From assembly GCF_023611505.1 (NCBI RefSeq), contig NZ_CP097843.1, positions 496,001-560,000 on the forward strand: 64,000 nucleotides of DNA, in the 5' to 3' direction. Positions within the stretch are counted from its first letter, which is position 1. Every line of letters starts with the position of its first letter. The notes under the pieces are model-generated. The model ran no database searches and was not told the DNA's origin. It saw only the letters and a list, made by a program, of their open reading frames with translations. This DNA comes from Streptococcus oralis (lineage in GTDB: Bacteria; Bacillota; Bacilli; Lactobacillales; Streptococcaceae). A program made the translations under genes and the position numbers. Shown here in pieces: positions 31,786-41,955 of the stretch.

Positions 31786-32390
31786 GAGTTTATATTAAAG
31801 GCGATTATACAAAAAGAGTACCTTATGGTTATTTGGAACTAGCTGGAAAAATGTGGTTTCCAGAAGATGAGCAAGTTTCTTACTCAAATGCTGGGAATAA
31901 TGATGCATTAAAAGAGGATTTTTCTGTAAATTTATCCTTGAGGAAAAGTACTGCAGATAAGCGATGGTCTAGTGTTCCCCTAAAGGAAGGGGTACGAAGT
32001 CTCTTTTCACATATTAAGGAATGTATTGAGATAGAGTTTGAAGACGCGTTTGCTACAGATTATAATGAAAAGGGGGACTATCTTCGTATTTTAACTACCC
32101 ATCTAGAAGTTTTGACAGTTGATAAACGCGCCATGTACATTATGGCGCTTGAGATTGCAAAGGTCATTGACGGGCAAATTAGCGAGGATAATAAGAAGAC
32201 ATGGCTAACAGTCGAGGAATTTAAGAAAAAGCACGAGGCTATTCTATCTCTGACTTTTGAAGAAGCAAATGAACGAAGTTTGATTGAAATTCAAATGATG
32301 GATGTTGTAGACGACCCTCTTTGGGAGGAAGAAGCCACTCGTCGAAAAGAATATATACTAGCACATGGAGGCGATATCTCAGATTTATGA
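31782..32390 (+). CDS. Candidate immunity protein, array member 2
   Basis: 202 aa paralogue of member 1. It starts with GTG at 31782, overlapping the previous stop by 4 nt (GTGA), so translation is coupled. It keeps VYIKGDYTK, KMWF, EKGDYLRILTTHLE, LTVDKRAMYIMALEIA, and DGQISEDNKKTWL. The middle (residues 30-85) differs most between paralogues, as expected if that part decides which toxin is bound. Its tail is shorter and lacks the terminal Asp/Glu run. Confidence 0.72.
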   Translation: MRVYIKGDYTKRVPYGYLELAGKMWFPEDEQVSYSNAGNNDALKEDFSVNLSLRKSTADKRWSSVPLKEGVRSLFSHIKECIEIEFEDAFATDYNEKGDYLRILTTHLEVLTVDKRAMYIMALEIAKVIDGQISEDNKKTWLTVEEFKKKHEAILSLTFEEANERSLIEIQMMDVVDDPLWEEEATRRKEYILAHGGDISDL

Positions 32391-33019
32391 GACTTTACAT
32401 CAAAGGTGATTACACCAAAGAAATTCCATTTGATTACTTAGAGCTAGCTAAGAAAATGTGGTTTGAAACTTATCAAGGAGAAGGTATCCCTCTCTCCTAT
32501 TCTGGTTTTCTTCAAATCAGAGATGGGAATGATATAGCAATTCATCTAAAACTAGATAAACAGGATTATGATGAACGTTGGTTGCATGCCCCAATACAAG
32601 AAGGGATAAAATATCGCTTTTTTTCACAAATTGATGAAGAAGTAAATTTAGATTATGAAGATGCTTATGTAACAGATTTTCGAGAAAATGGAGACTGTTT
32701 GCGTCTTGCTTCTACTCATCTTGAACTGCTCACTCTTGATAAAAGAGCTTTCTATATCATGGCAATTGAGATTGCTACAATCTTTAGCGGACAAATTAGC
32801 GAAGATGACAAGAAAACATGGTTAACAATCGAGGAATTCAAGGAAAAGCACCAAGATATCTTATCTCTAACCTTTGAGGAGGCAAATGAGATGAGTTTGG
32901 AAGAAATTCAAACGATTGACGCTATTGACGATCCCATCTGGGAAGAATTGGATAAGAAGCGTGAGGAGTACATCCAAATCCATGGTGAACGAGTTTATGA
33001 CGGTGAGGAAGACGAGTGA
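32387..33019 (+). CDS. Candidate immunity protein, array member 3
   Basis: 210 aa paralogue. The ATG at 32387 overlaps the previous stop (ATGA); I rejected upstream in-frame starts because the family begins RLYIKGDYTK. It keeps KMWF, LSYSGF, LDKQDYDERW, DFRENGD, and LTLDKRAFYIMAIEIA. In the core block it reads FSGQISEDDKKTWL where others have IDGQISEDDKETWL. It ends EYIQIHGERVYDGEEDE. Confidence 0.74.
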   Translation: MRLYIKGDYTKEIPFDYLELAKKMWFETYQGEGIPLSYSGFLQIRDGNDIAIHLKLDKQDYDERWLHAPIQEGIKYRFFSQIDEEVNLDYEDAYVTDFRENGDCLRLASTHLELLTLDKRAFYIMAIEIATIFSGQISEDDKKTWLTIEEFKEKHQDILSLTFEEANEMSLEEIQTIDAIDDPIWEELDKKREEYIQIHGERVYDGEEDE

Positions 33020-33631
33020 AATTATATCTTAAAGGTAACTACGAAACTAGTATATACCAAAAATGTATGGAATATCCTTGGAAAATGTGGTTCAAGGAAC
33101 GTAAGGGAGTGAAAGTTAGTTTTTTATGCATTTGATGATAATTTTTATTTGAGTTTAACTCTAGATAAATTTTCTTCAAATGATGAGCGTTGGGGAAAGG
33201 CTGATTTTAGAATAGGAAAAGACTCTTGGGCGACTTTTAAGCGTGAAAATTTAAATTTAAATTTTGAAGATTCCTATGAAAGTGATGGACGAGAAAAAGG
33301 AGACTATCTACGAATCATCACGACTCATAAGGATATTCTAACGGTTGATAAGCGAGCTCTCTATATCCTGGCGATTGAGGTAGCATCTGCCATTGACGGT
33401 CAAATCAGCGAAGATGACAAAGAAACATGGCTGAATATTGAAGAATTCAAAACGAAACATGCGGATCTATTACATTTTACCTACGACGAAGCGGTTGATA
33501 TTAGTTTAGAAGAGATAAAGGCTATGAAAGCCATTGATGAGCCCCTATGGGAAGAATTGGATAGGAAGCGCGAAGAGTACATCCGAATTCATGGAGAAGT
33601 GGAGTTGGATGACGATGAGGAAGACGAGTGA
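33016..33631 (+). pseudogene. Candidate immunity protein, array member 4, frameshifted
   Basis: A GTG at 33016 overlaps the previous stop and reads KLYLKGNYETSIYQK..., then MWFKERKGV, and stops near 33135. A run of six T's (near 33119-33125) is one T too long; removing one gives SFYAFDDNFYLSLTLDKFSS and continues in frame to 33631 with the full family C-terminus (DGQISEDDKETWL...EYIRIHGE). The 3' part is almost a copy of member 1. A downstream restart might make a 160-aa fragment. Confidence 0.75.
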
Positions 33632-34257
33632 GACTATATATCAAAGGTGATTACACCAAAGAAATTCCATTTAATTACATGGAACTAGCGAAAAGGATGT
33701 GGTTTGAGGAAAAAGATGGAATAGAGCCGGATTTGTCGTATGCTGGGTATCTAGAACTACCAATTGAGAAACTTTCTGTTCACTTAGAATTAGACAAGAA
33801 AACTCATGATGATAGATGGAAAAGTGTTCAGATTAAGGAAGGGATAAAATATGATTTTTTATCCCATAAGTCAGAATATATACAGCTAGACTATGAAGAT
33901 GCTATCATGTCGGATTTTCGTGAGAAAGGTGAATGTTTAAGAATTGCTTCTAAGCATCTTGACCTTCTCACTGTTGATAAACGTGCTTTCTATATTATGG
34001 CCATTGAAATTGCGACTGCTATTGATGGTCAGATTAGCGAAGATGATAAAGAGAGCTGGTTAAGTGTGGAGGAATTTAAAAATCGACATGAGGATATCCT
34101 TTCGATGAGTTATGAAGAAGCTAATGAGCTGAGTTTGGAAGAAATTCCCTTTTTGGACGATGTGAGGGACCCAGTTTGGGAAGAAGATGACCGTAGAAAT
34201 GAAGAATACATCAAAATCCATGGCGAGCCAGTTTATGATGACGAGGAAGATGAGTAA
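33628..34257 (+). CDS. Candidate immunity protein, array member 5
   Basis: 209 aa paralogue, starting with GTG at 33628 in a 4-nt overlap (GTGA). It has RLYIKGDYTKEIPFNYMELA, RMWFEEKDG, LSYAGYLE, LTVDKRAFYIMAIEIA, IDGQISEDDKESWL and the tail EYIKIHGEPVYDDEEDE. It is closest to member 3 at both ends but differs in the middle. Confidence 0.74.
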   Translation: MRLYIKGDYTKEIPFNYMELAKRMWFEEKDGIEPDLSYAGYLELPIEKLSVHLELDKKTHDDRWKSVQIKEGIKYDFLSHKSEYIQLDYEDAIMSDFREKGECLRIASKHLDLLTVDKRAFYIMAIEIATAIDGQISEDDKESWLSVEEFKNRHEDILSMSYEEANELSLEEIPFLDDVRDPVWEEDDRRNEEYIKIHGEPVYDDEEDE

Positions 34258-34310
34258 TAATTTACACTAACACTTATGTGAAAGAGAGTGTTGAATAGGA
34301 GAAGAAACTA

Positions 34311-34838
34311 ATGTCAGATAAAGTAAAACAGTTTAAGTGGTTGATTGTATTGTTTTTGTTTCTGTTAGCAATTCCTTCATATTTTGCTTACAATCATTTC
34401 CGACAATCTAGTACTTTAAAAGAAGCCTTTGAGAAAAATGAAAGAATTGAAGCTCTTCATCATTTAATGGCATCAGGAAAATATGCGTCTGACATCCGAA
34501 AAGAAGGCTATGTCGTTCCTCCTGATGGAGCTATTCGTTTGGATGGAGGAATTGACTCCATAGAGATAAAAGGAGACATCGATTTGGATATCTCAAATCC
34601 GGGACAGAATGGGGTTACTGCTTATTTTAGAATAGAGATAGATGGTAAAATAACTAGTGTACTATATGAATTGGATAAGAACTTTGATTTAGTTTCTAGC
34701 GCCTATTTTCAAATAAATGAAAAAAATATAAAAGAGAGTGTGACTATCCCCCAAGCCGAAGAAGAGCGACTATTAAAAATTGTTCAAAAAGAGCTTGAGG
34801 CTTTCATGCAAAAGATGTATCAGACTTTGTATGGCTAG
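34311..34838 (+). CDS. Membrane-anchored protein, unknown function (possible immunity protein)
   Basis: 175 aa. An N-terminal span (about 9-28, WLIVLFLFLLAIPSYFAY) is followed by a helical stretch (TLKEAFEKNERIEALHHLM) and a soluble external domain with strands (IRLDGGIDSIEIKGDIDLDI, TAYFRIEIDGKITSVLYEL). I do not recognise the family. Topology and place in a toxin-immunity island suggest an immunity protein against a toxin acting outside the membrane, as TipC does. An AGGAGAAGAAACTA site precedes the ATG. Confidence 0.6.
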   Translation: MSDKVKQFKWLIVLFLFLLAIPSYFAYNHFRQSSTLKEAFEKNERIEALHHLMASGKYASDIRKEGYVVPPDGAIRLDGGIDSIEIKGDIDLDISNPGQNGVTAYFRIEIDGKITSVLYELDKNFDLVSSAYFQINEKNIKESVTIPQAEEERLLKIVQKELEAFMQKMYQTLYG

Positions 34839-34970
34839 TTTACCAGAGAAAGTGGCTTCTTGTTCAATACAATGCCGTATGAACAACTGGGCGTGTTGAG
34901 GAATTTTACTAGAAAAAGATGCTGTAGATGACAAACCAGCCCATTTTGAAGCTCAAGTGGTGGATAGGTA
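34839..34970 (+). pseudogene. C-terminal gene relics at the right end of the island
   Basis: One frame reads NTMPYEQLGVLRNFTRK; another, shifted by an A-rich tract, reads LLEKDAVDDKPAHFEAQVVD then R and a stop at 34968-34970. The word GTAGATGACAAACCAGCCCA (34924-34943) nearly repeats 29581-29600, which borders the second LXG module. Confidence 0.45.
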
Positions 34971-34977
34971 AAATTTC

Positions 34978-35000
34978 AGCTCTCAAATGAGGGCTTTTTT
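34978..35000 (+). terminator. Rho-independent terminator, right end of the island
   Basis: AGCTCTCA and TGAGGGCT pair (8 bp, one G-U) and a T run follows. Confidence 0.75.
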
Positions 35001-35029
35001 AGATACAAGTTTCAAAAAAGAAGCAAATA

Positions 35030-35038
35030 TGATATACT
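35030..35038 (+). promoter_or_regulatory. ddl extended -10 promoter
   Basis: TGATATACT at 35030-35038; TTTCAA, 17 bp upstream, is a weak -35. Confidence 0.55.
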
Positions 35039-35075
35039 AAAGAACGAGTATTCTATTAGAATTAGGACAAGCAAT

Positions 35076-36119
35076 ATGAAACAAACGATTATTCTTTTAT
35101 ACGGCGGACGCAGTGCAGAACGTGAGGTGTCTGTATTGTCAGCTGAAAGTGTCATGCGTGCGGTCAACTACGACCGTTTCACAGTCAAGACTTTCTTTAT
35201 CAGCCAGTCAGGTGACTTTATCAAAACGCAAGAATTTAGCCAGACTCCAGGTCAAGAGGATCGTCTCATGACCAATGAAACGATTGATTGGAATAAGAAA
35301 GTTGCACCAAGTGCCATCTACGAAGAAGGTGCAGTGGTCTTTCCAGTTCTTCATGGCCCAATGGGAGAGGATGGCTCTGTTCAAGGATTCTTGGAAGTTT
35401 TAAAAATGCCTTATGTAGGTTGCAATATCTTGTCATCTAGTCTTGCCATGGATAAAATTACGACCAAGCGAGTTCTAGAATCTGTCGGAATTGCCCAAGT
35501 TCCTTATGTGGCCGTCGTCGAAGGTGATGATGTGACTGCTAAAATCGCTGAAGTTGAAGAAAAATTGACTTATCCAGTCTTCACAAAACCATCAAACATG
35601 GGGTCAAGTGTCGGTATTTCTAAGTCTGAAAACCAAGAAGAACTCCGCCAAGCTTTGGAACTTGCCTTCCAATATGACAGCCGTGTCTTGGTAGAGCAAG
35701 GTGTGAATGCGCGTGAAATCGAGGTTGGTCTCTTGGGGAACTACGATGTCAAGAGCACTTTGCCAGGAGAAGTTGTCAAGGATGTTGCCTTCTATGATTA
35801 TGATGCCAAATATATCGATAACAAGATTACCATGGATATCCCGGCTAGGATCAGTGATGATGTGGTAGCTGTCATGCGTCGAAATGCTGAAACTGCCTTC
35901 CGTGCAATCGGTGGTCTTGGTCTCTCTCGTTGCGATTTCTTCTATACAGATAAGGGCGAGATCTTCCTAAATGAGCTTAATACTATGCCAGGTTTTACCC
36001 AGTGGTCTATGTACCCACTACTTTGGGACAATATGGGAATCAGCTACCCAGAACTAATTGAGCGTTTGGTTGACCTTGCTAAGGAGAGCTTTAACAAGCA
36101 CGAAGCGCATTTGCTATAA
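35076..36119 (+). CDS. ddl: D-alanine--D-alanine ligase
   Basis: 347 aa ATP-grasp enzyme that joins two D-Ala for the end of the peptidoglycan stem. Motifs: [14 protein letters not shown] at the N-terminus, [16 protein letters not shown], the ATP-grasp part [21 protein letters not shown], and the metal-site [10 protein letters not shown]. It lies just outside the LXG island and is followed by a long hairpin before murF, the next user of D-Ala-D-Ala. Confidence 0.97.
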   Translation: MKQTIILLYGGRSAEREVSVLSAESVMRAVNYDRFTVKTFFISQSGDFIKTQEFSQTPGQEDRLMTNETIDWNKKVAPSAIYEEGAVVFPVLHGPMGEDGSVQGFLEVLKMPYVGCNILSSSLAMDKITTKRVLESVGIAQVPYVAVVEGDDVTAKIAEVEEKLTYPVFTKPSNMGSSVGISKSENQEELRQALELAFQYDSRVLVEQGVNAREIEVGLLGNYDVKSTLPGEVVKDVAFYDYDAKYIDNKITMDIPARISDDVVAVMRRNAETAFRAIGGLGLSRCDFFYTDKGEIFLNELNTMPGFTQWSMYPLLWDNMGISYPELIERLVDLAKESFNKHEAHLL

Positions 36120-36128
36120 AAATGAAAG

Positions 36129-36190
36129 AAGGGGTAGAAGCCCGAACCTTCACTGTAGGTGATTAGAGTTCTCGGACTTCAACCCTTTTT
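36129..36190 (+). terminator. Long hairpin between ddl and murF
   Basis: GGGGTAGAAGCCCGAAC pairs with GTTCTCGGACTTCAACCC with few mismatches, followed by a T run. It may reduce rather than stop transcription into murF, since no promoter for murF is evident. Confidence 0.65.
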
Positions 36191-36202
36191 AAAGGAGTAG
36201 AA

Positions 36203-37576
36203 ATGAAATTAACGATCCATGAAGTTGCCCAAGCTGTTGGAGCTAAAAATGATGTTAGTCTTTTTGCGGATGCTCAGTTAGAAAAAGCTGAGTTTGACAG
36301 TCGTTTGATTGCTGCAGGGGACTTATTTGTGCCCCTCAAAGGTGCGCGTGATGGCCACGATTTTATCGAAACAGCTTTTGAAAATGGTGCAGTAGTAACC
36401 CTGTCTGAGAAAGAGGTTGCAAATCATCCCTACATTCTAGTAGACGATGTGTTGTCTGCCTTTCAAACCCTCGCAGCCTACTATCTTGAAAAAACGGCAG
36501 TTGATGTCTTTGCTGTTACGGGTTCAAATGGCAAGACAACGACCAAAGATATGTTGGCACATTTACTATCAACAACCTACAAGACCTACAAAACCCAAGG
36601 CAATTACAATAACGAGATTGGCCTTCCCTACACGGTTCTTCACATGCCTGAGGGGACAGAAAAGTTGGTCTTGGAGATGGGACAGGATCACTTGGGAGAT
36701 ATCCATCTCTTGTCTGAATTGGCACACCCAAAGACAGCCATCGTGACCTTGGTTGGAGAAGCCCATTTGGCCTTTTTCAAAGACCGTTCAGAGATTGCTA
36801 AAGGGAAGATGCAAATTGCAGACGGTATGGCTTCAGGTTCTTTGCTTTTGGCGCCAGCTGACCCTATTGTAGAGGACTACTTGCCAACAGATAAAAAGGT
36901 GGTTCGTTTTGGACAAGGAGCAGAGCTGGAAATTACAGACTTGCTTGAACGCAAGGATAGTCTGACCTTTAAGGCCAATTTCTTGGAGCAAGCCCTTGAT
37001 TTGCCAGTGACAGGTAAGTACAATGCCACCAATGCTATGATTGCTGCTTATGTGGCTCTACAAGAAGGAGTTTCAGAGGAACAGATTCGTCAGGCTTTCC
37101 AGAACCTAGAATTGACGCGTAACCGCACCGAGTGGAAGAAAGCAGCCAATGGAGCAGATATTCTGTCTGACGTATACAATGCCAATCCCACTGCTATGAA
37201 GTTGATTTTGGAGACATTCTCTGCCATCCCAGCCAACGAAGGAGGCAAGAAAATAGCAGTTTTGGCGGATATGAAGGAATTAGGTAGCCAGTCTGTTCAA
37301 CTCCATAATCAGATGATTTTGAGCCTCTCGCCAGATGTGCTGGATACCGTTATTTTCTATGGAGAAGATATTGCGGAATTAAGCCAACTGGCTAGTCAAA
37401 TGTTCCCAATCGGTCACGTTTTTTATTTCAAGAAAACAGCCAACGAGGACCAATTTGAAGACCTTGTCAAGCAAGTTAAGGAAAGCCTCGGTGCCAATGA
37501 CCAAATCTTGCTCAAAGGCTCGAACTCTATGAATCTAGCTAAGTTGGTAGAAAGTTTAGAAAATGAATGCAAGTGA
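36203..37576 (+). CDS. murF: UDP-N-acetylmuramoyl-tripeptide--D-alanyl-D-alanine ligase
   Basis: 457 aa Mur ligase that adds D-Ala-D-Ala (made by the preceding gene) to UDP-MurNAc-tripeptide. ATP loop TGSNGKTTTKDML near residue 110; further marks are NYNNEIGLPYT, LEMG..H.GDI, NATNAMIAAYVALQEG, and DVYNANPTAMK. An AAAGGAGTAGAA site precedes the ATG. The Nudix gene starts inside its last 14 nt. Confidence 0.97.
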   Translation: MKLTIHEVAQAVGAKNDVSLFADAQLEKAEFDSRLIAAGDLFVPLKGARDGHDFIETAFENGAVVTLSEKEVANHPYILVDDVLSAFQTLAAYYLEKTAVDVFAVTGSNGKTTTKDMLAHLLSTTYKTYKTQGNYNNEIGLPYTVLHMPEGTEKLVLEMGQDHLGDIHLLSELAHPKTAIVTLVGEAHLAFFKDRSEIAKGKMQIADGMASGSLLLAPADPIVEDYLPTDKKVVRFGQGAELEITDLLERKDSLTFKANFLEQALDLPVTGKYNATNAMIAAYVALQEGVSEEQIRQAFQNLELTRNRTEWKKAANGADILSDVYNANPTAMKLILETFSAIPANEGGKKIAVLADMKELGSQSVQLHNQMILSLSPDVLDTVIFYGEDIAELSQLASQMFPIGHVFYFKKTANEDQFEDLVKQVKESLGANDQILLKGSNSMNLAKLVESLENECK

Positions 37577-38174
37577 TTTTGTCAAGTATCTTCAAAGAAT
37601 GATTGCCATTACAGATACTGGATTAACCTTTACAAAAGATCCTTTCGACCGCGAGCGTTACGAGGACTTGCGAAGCCTGTTATCTGAAATGTTGAATCAG
37701 GGATTAGACATAGATTCAGAAGAAGTGGCAGAAGTCTTGAAACCGACTTCCGCTTATGCGACTCCTTTAATGGACGTCCGTGCTTGGATTGTTGAGGATG
37801 AAAAAATTTGTCTGGTTAGGGGACAAGGAGAGGAAAGTTGGGCTTTGCCAGGTGGTTTTGGTGAAGTTGGCTATTCTCCAACCGAAAATATTCTTAAAGA
37901 AATTGAAGAAGAAACCGGTTTTACAGCAAAAGCTGAAAGGTTACTTGCAGTTTTTGATACCAATCGTTTCCAACTACAGAGCAAACAATATGCAAAGTTT
38001 GTCTTTGAATGCCAACTTCTTGACGGACAATTTCAAGAGAATCAAGAAATTGCTGAGCTTCAATTTTTTGCCATTGACCAATTGCCGGCCCTATCTGAAA
38101 AACGCATCACCAAGGAGCAAATGGAGATTCTTTGGCAAGTTTATAGAGGACAAAGAGACCAATATGTCGATTAG
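37563..38174 (+). CDS. NUDIX hydrolase
   Basis: 203 aa. An N-terminal helical domain (about 1-65) of the Nudix_N type precedes the Nudix fold. The Nudix box reads GGFGEVGYSPTENILKEIEE then ETGF, with Lys where the usual REXXEE has Arg. Substrate unknown; such proteins hydrolyse nucleoside diphosphate derivatives such as ADP-ribose. It overlaps murF by 14 nt and is probably co-expressed with it. Confidence 0.85.
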   Translation: MNASDFVKYLQRMIAITDTGLTFTKDPFDRERYEDLRSLLSEMLNQGLDIDSEEVAEVLKPTSAYATPLMDVRAWIVEDEKICLVRGQGEESWALPGGFGEVGYSPTENILKEIEEETGFTAKAERLLAVFDTNRFQLQSKQYAKFVFECQLLDGQFQENQEIAELQFFAIDQLPALSEKRITKEQMEILWQVYRGQRDQYVD

Positions 38175-38238
38175 TTTGTGCTAGAGAAGTCGACAAATCA
38201 AAAAAAGGTGTCTGTAAAGTGCATTTCTGCAATACAAA

Positions 38239-38247
38239 TGATATAAT
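38239..38247 (+). promoter_or_regulatory. Extended -10 upstream of the YwaF-like gene
   Basis: TGATATAAT at 38239-38247; no good -35. Confidence 0.45.
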
Positions 38248-38370
38248 AGGTTGCGAATTTAAGACGTAAGTGTTCTATGAATAGCATAGAATCAAGTTTT
38301 TTCAAAAAATTTAAAAGCTGGAGAAAGTGAATTTTTTACCGCCTCTGGCTAGATGAATGAGGAAGAGAAT

Positions 38371-39075
38371 ATGAATTTGTGGGATCAATTGTTTACCACG
38401 CAGATATCAGAACCGCCCCAGTTTGAACTCCACTGGTATATTGGTTTGTTATGTATACTGGCCTTTACTTTCTACACTTCTTATCGTTTTCGTGACAAAG
38501 TGGCTTACCAACGATTTATTCAGATTCTTCAATCTGTTCAACTGATTATTCTGTATAGCTGGTATTGGGGAAACCATCTGCCCCTGTCAGAAAGTTTACC
38601 CTTCTATCATTGCCGTGTAGCCATGTTTGTCTTGCTCCTGATCCCGGGAACCTCTAAGTACAAGCAATACTTTGCCCTTCTAGGAACCTTTGGGGCAACA
38701 GTGGCTCTGACTTATCCACTATTTGATCCTTATCCGTTTCCACACGTGACCATCCTGTCCTTCGTTATCGGACATGTGGCACTTTTGGGGAATGCGCTCC
38801 TATACTTGTTTAAGAATTATGAAGCTTCCCTGCTCAACTTCAAAAATGTAGCGGTGATTACCTTCACCTTGAACGCTTTGATATGGGTTGTTAATTTAGT
38901 TGTCAGTGGGGATTATGGTTTCTTAACGAGACCGCCACTTGTTGGAAATCACGGACAACTTTTGAATTACCTTATTGTTTCGAGCGTTATCGTGATAGCA
39001 ATTTGCGTAACAGCAAAATTGCTAGAGATTTTTTTACAGCAAAAATCGGAAGAATTTATTCAAGAGAAGGTCTAA
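38371..39075 (+). CDS. YwaF/TIGR02206 family membrane protein
   Basis: 234 aa with about seven membrane spans. Features of the family include SWYWGNHLPLSESLPFYHCR early in the protein and a C-terminal span before charged residues. Function is unknown. I chose the ATG at 38371 because GAGGAAGAG stands just upstream; an earlier ATG at 38353 has no such site. A terminator overlaps its stop. Confidence 0.85.
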   Translation: MNLWDQLFTTQISEPPQFELHWYIGLLCILAFTFYTSYRFRDKVAYQRFIQILQSVQLIILYSWYWGNHLPLSESLPFYHCRVAMFVLLLIPGTSKYKQYFALLGTFGATVALTYPLFDPYPFPHVTILSFVIGHVALLGNALLYLFKNYEASLLNFKNVAVITFTLNALIWVVNLVVSGDYGFLTRPPLVGNHGQLLNYLIVSSVIVIAICVTAKLLEIFLQQKSEEFIQEKV

Positions 39076-39092
39076 AAAGACCTTCTTTTTTT
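39065..39092 (+). terminator. Rho-independent terminator before ftsA
   Basis: AGAAGGTCT, AAAA, AGACCTTCT (9-bp stem) and a T run; it overlaps the preceding stop codon. Confidence 0.9.
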
Positions 39093-39222
39093 GATGGGTT
39101 ATAAATATTATCGAATTGTTGACAAGAACATCAAAAACTTTTTCCAGAAGAAAAATTTTCTACTATTTTCTCAAAAAACATGCAGGAAATTTACGAAAAA
39201 CTAAGCATGATTAGTTTTTTTG

Positions 39223-39231
39223 TGTTATAAT
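39223..39231 (+). promoter_or_regulatory. Extended -10 of the ftsA-ftsZ cluster
   Basis: TGTTATAAT at 39223-39231, about 80 nt before ftsA; no matching -35. Confidence 0.6.
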
Positions 39232-39308
39232 ATTCTTTGAATAGCTATGCCCAAACATAGTTATTAAATAGAAGTGAGAAACTTGGAAGATAGAGAGGAT
39301 GCGATGTA

Positions 39309-40679
39309 ATGACTAGAGATGGTTTTTTTACAGGCTTAGATATCGGAACTAGCTCCATTAAGGTGTTAGTTGCTGAGCATAGAGATGGCGAAGTAAATGT
39401 AATTGGTGTTAGTAATGCCAAAAGTAAAGGTGTAAAAGACGGAATTATTGTTGATATTGAAGCGGCTGCTTCGGCAATCAAATCCGCAATCACACAGGCA
39501 GAAGAGAAAGCAGGTATTTCTATCAAGTCTGTCAACGTTGGTCTTCCAGCAAATCTTCTGCAGGTCGAACCAACACAAGGAATGATTCCTGTAACATCAG
39601 ATACAAAAGAAATTACAGATCAGGATGTTGAAGATGTTGTTAAATCAGCTTTGACAAAGAGCATGACTCCTGATCGTGAAGTGATTACCTTTATTCCAGA
39701 AGAATTCATCGTGGATGGTTTCCAAGGAATCCGTGACCCTCGTGGTATGATGGGTGTCCGTTTGGAAATGCGTGGTCTGCTTTACACAGGTCCTCGTACG
39801 ATTCTACACAATCTTCGCAAGACGGTCGAACGTGTAGGTATCCAGGTTGATAATGTGATTATTTCACCTTTGGCGATTGTGAACTCCGTTCTCAATGAAG
39901 GTGAACGTGAATTTGGTGCGACTGTCATTGACATGGGTGGAGGTCAGACTACTGTAGCGACTATCCGTAACCAGGAATTGCAATTCACCAATATCTACCA
40001 AGAAGGTGGAGATTACGTTACAAAAGACATTTCTAAAGTCTTAAAAACATCTCAAAAAATTGCTGAAAGTTTGAAACTGAACTATGGTGAAGCTTACGTT
40101 CCACTTGCAAGTAATGAAACTTTCCAAGTTGAAGTAATTGGCGAAGTAGAACCTGTTGAAGTGACAGAAAGCTACTTGGCAGAAATTATTTCAGCACGTA
40201 TCAAACATATCTTTGACCAAATCAAACAAGAGTTGGAAAGAAGACACTTGTTAGATTTGCCAGGTGGTATCGTCCTTATCGGTGGAAATGCAATTTTGCC
40301 AGGAATTGTTGAATTAGCCCAAGAAGTATTTGGTGTTCGAGTAAAACTTCACGTACCAAACCAAGTGGGAATTCGCAACCCTGCATTTGCTCACGTGATT
40401 AGTTTATCTGAGTTTGCTGGTAAATTGACTGAAGTCAATCTTCTTGCTCAAAAAGCAGTTAAAGGAGATGAATTCCTTCGTCAAAAACCAATCAACTTTG
40501 GCATTCCAAATCAACGTTTGAATCCTGTGGCGCAACCAAGCCCAACACAGACAACTCCAGTTGAAACTGTACAGGAAACTCCAGTTGCTCCCAAGGAAGA
40601 ATTCCAAGCAAGTTCTCAAAGTAAACCGAAGCTAACAGAACGTTTCCGTGGTTTAATCGGAAGCATGTTTGATGAATAA
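39309..40679 (+). CDS. ftsA: Cell division protein FtsA
   Basis: 456 aa actin-like ATPase that tethers FtsZ to the membrane. Nucleotide-site parts GLDIGTSSIKVLVAE (N-terminus), VIDMGGGQTTVA and GGIVLIGGNAILPG, with the 1C domain between. A Pro/Gln/Thr-rich linker (about 400-440) leads to the C-terminal amphipathic membrane helix (RFRGLIGSMFDE). It starts the division cluster; ftsZ follows 16 nt later. Confidence 0.97.
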   Translation: MTRDGFFTGLDIGTSSIKVLVAEHRDGEVNVIGVSNAKSKGVKDGIIVDIEAAASAIKSAITQAEEKAGISIKSVNVGLPANLLQVEPTQGMIPVTSDTKEITDQDVEDVVKSALTKSMTPDREVITFIPEEFIVDGFQGIRDPRGMMGVRLEMRGLLYTGPRTILHNLRKTVERVGIQVDNVIISPLAIVNSVLNEGEREFGATVIDMGGGQTTVATIRNQELQFTNIYQEGGDYVTKDISKVLKTSQKIAESLKLNYGEAYVPLASNETFQVEVIGEVEPVEVTESYLAEIISARIKHIFDQIKQELERRHLLDLPGGIVLIGGNAILPGIVELAQEVFGVRVKLHVPNQVGIRNPAFAHVISLSEFAGKLTEVNLLAQKAVKGDEFLRQKPINFGIPNQRLNPVAQPSPTQTTPVETVQETPVAPKEEFQASSQSKPKLTERFRGLIGSMFDE

Positions 40680-40689
40680 AAGAGGATAA

Positions 40690-41952
<1,263 letters not shown>

Positions 41953-41955
41953 TCA

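Noticed and set aside
37780..38184. 134-codon frame overlapping the Nudix gene
   Set aside because: It is a +1 shadow of the Nudix hydrolase with no ribosome site.
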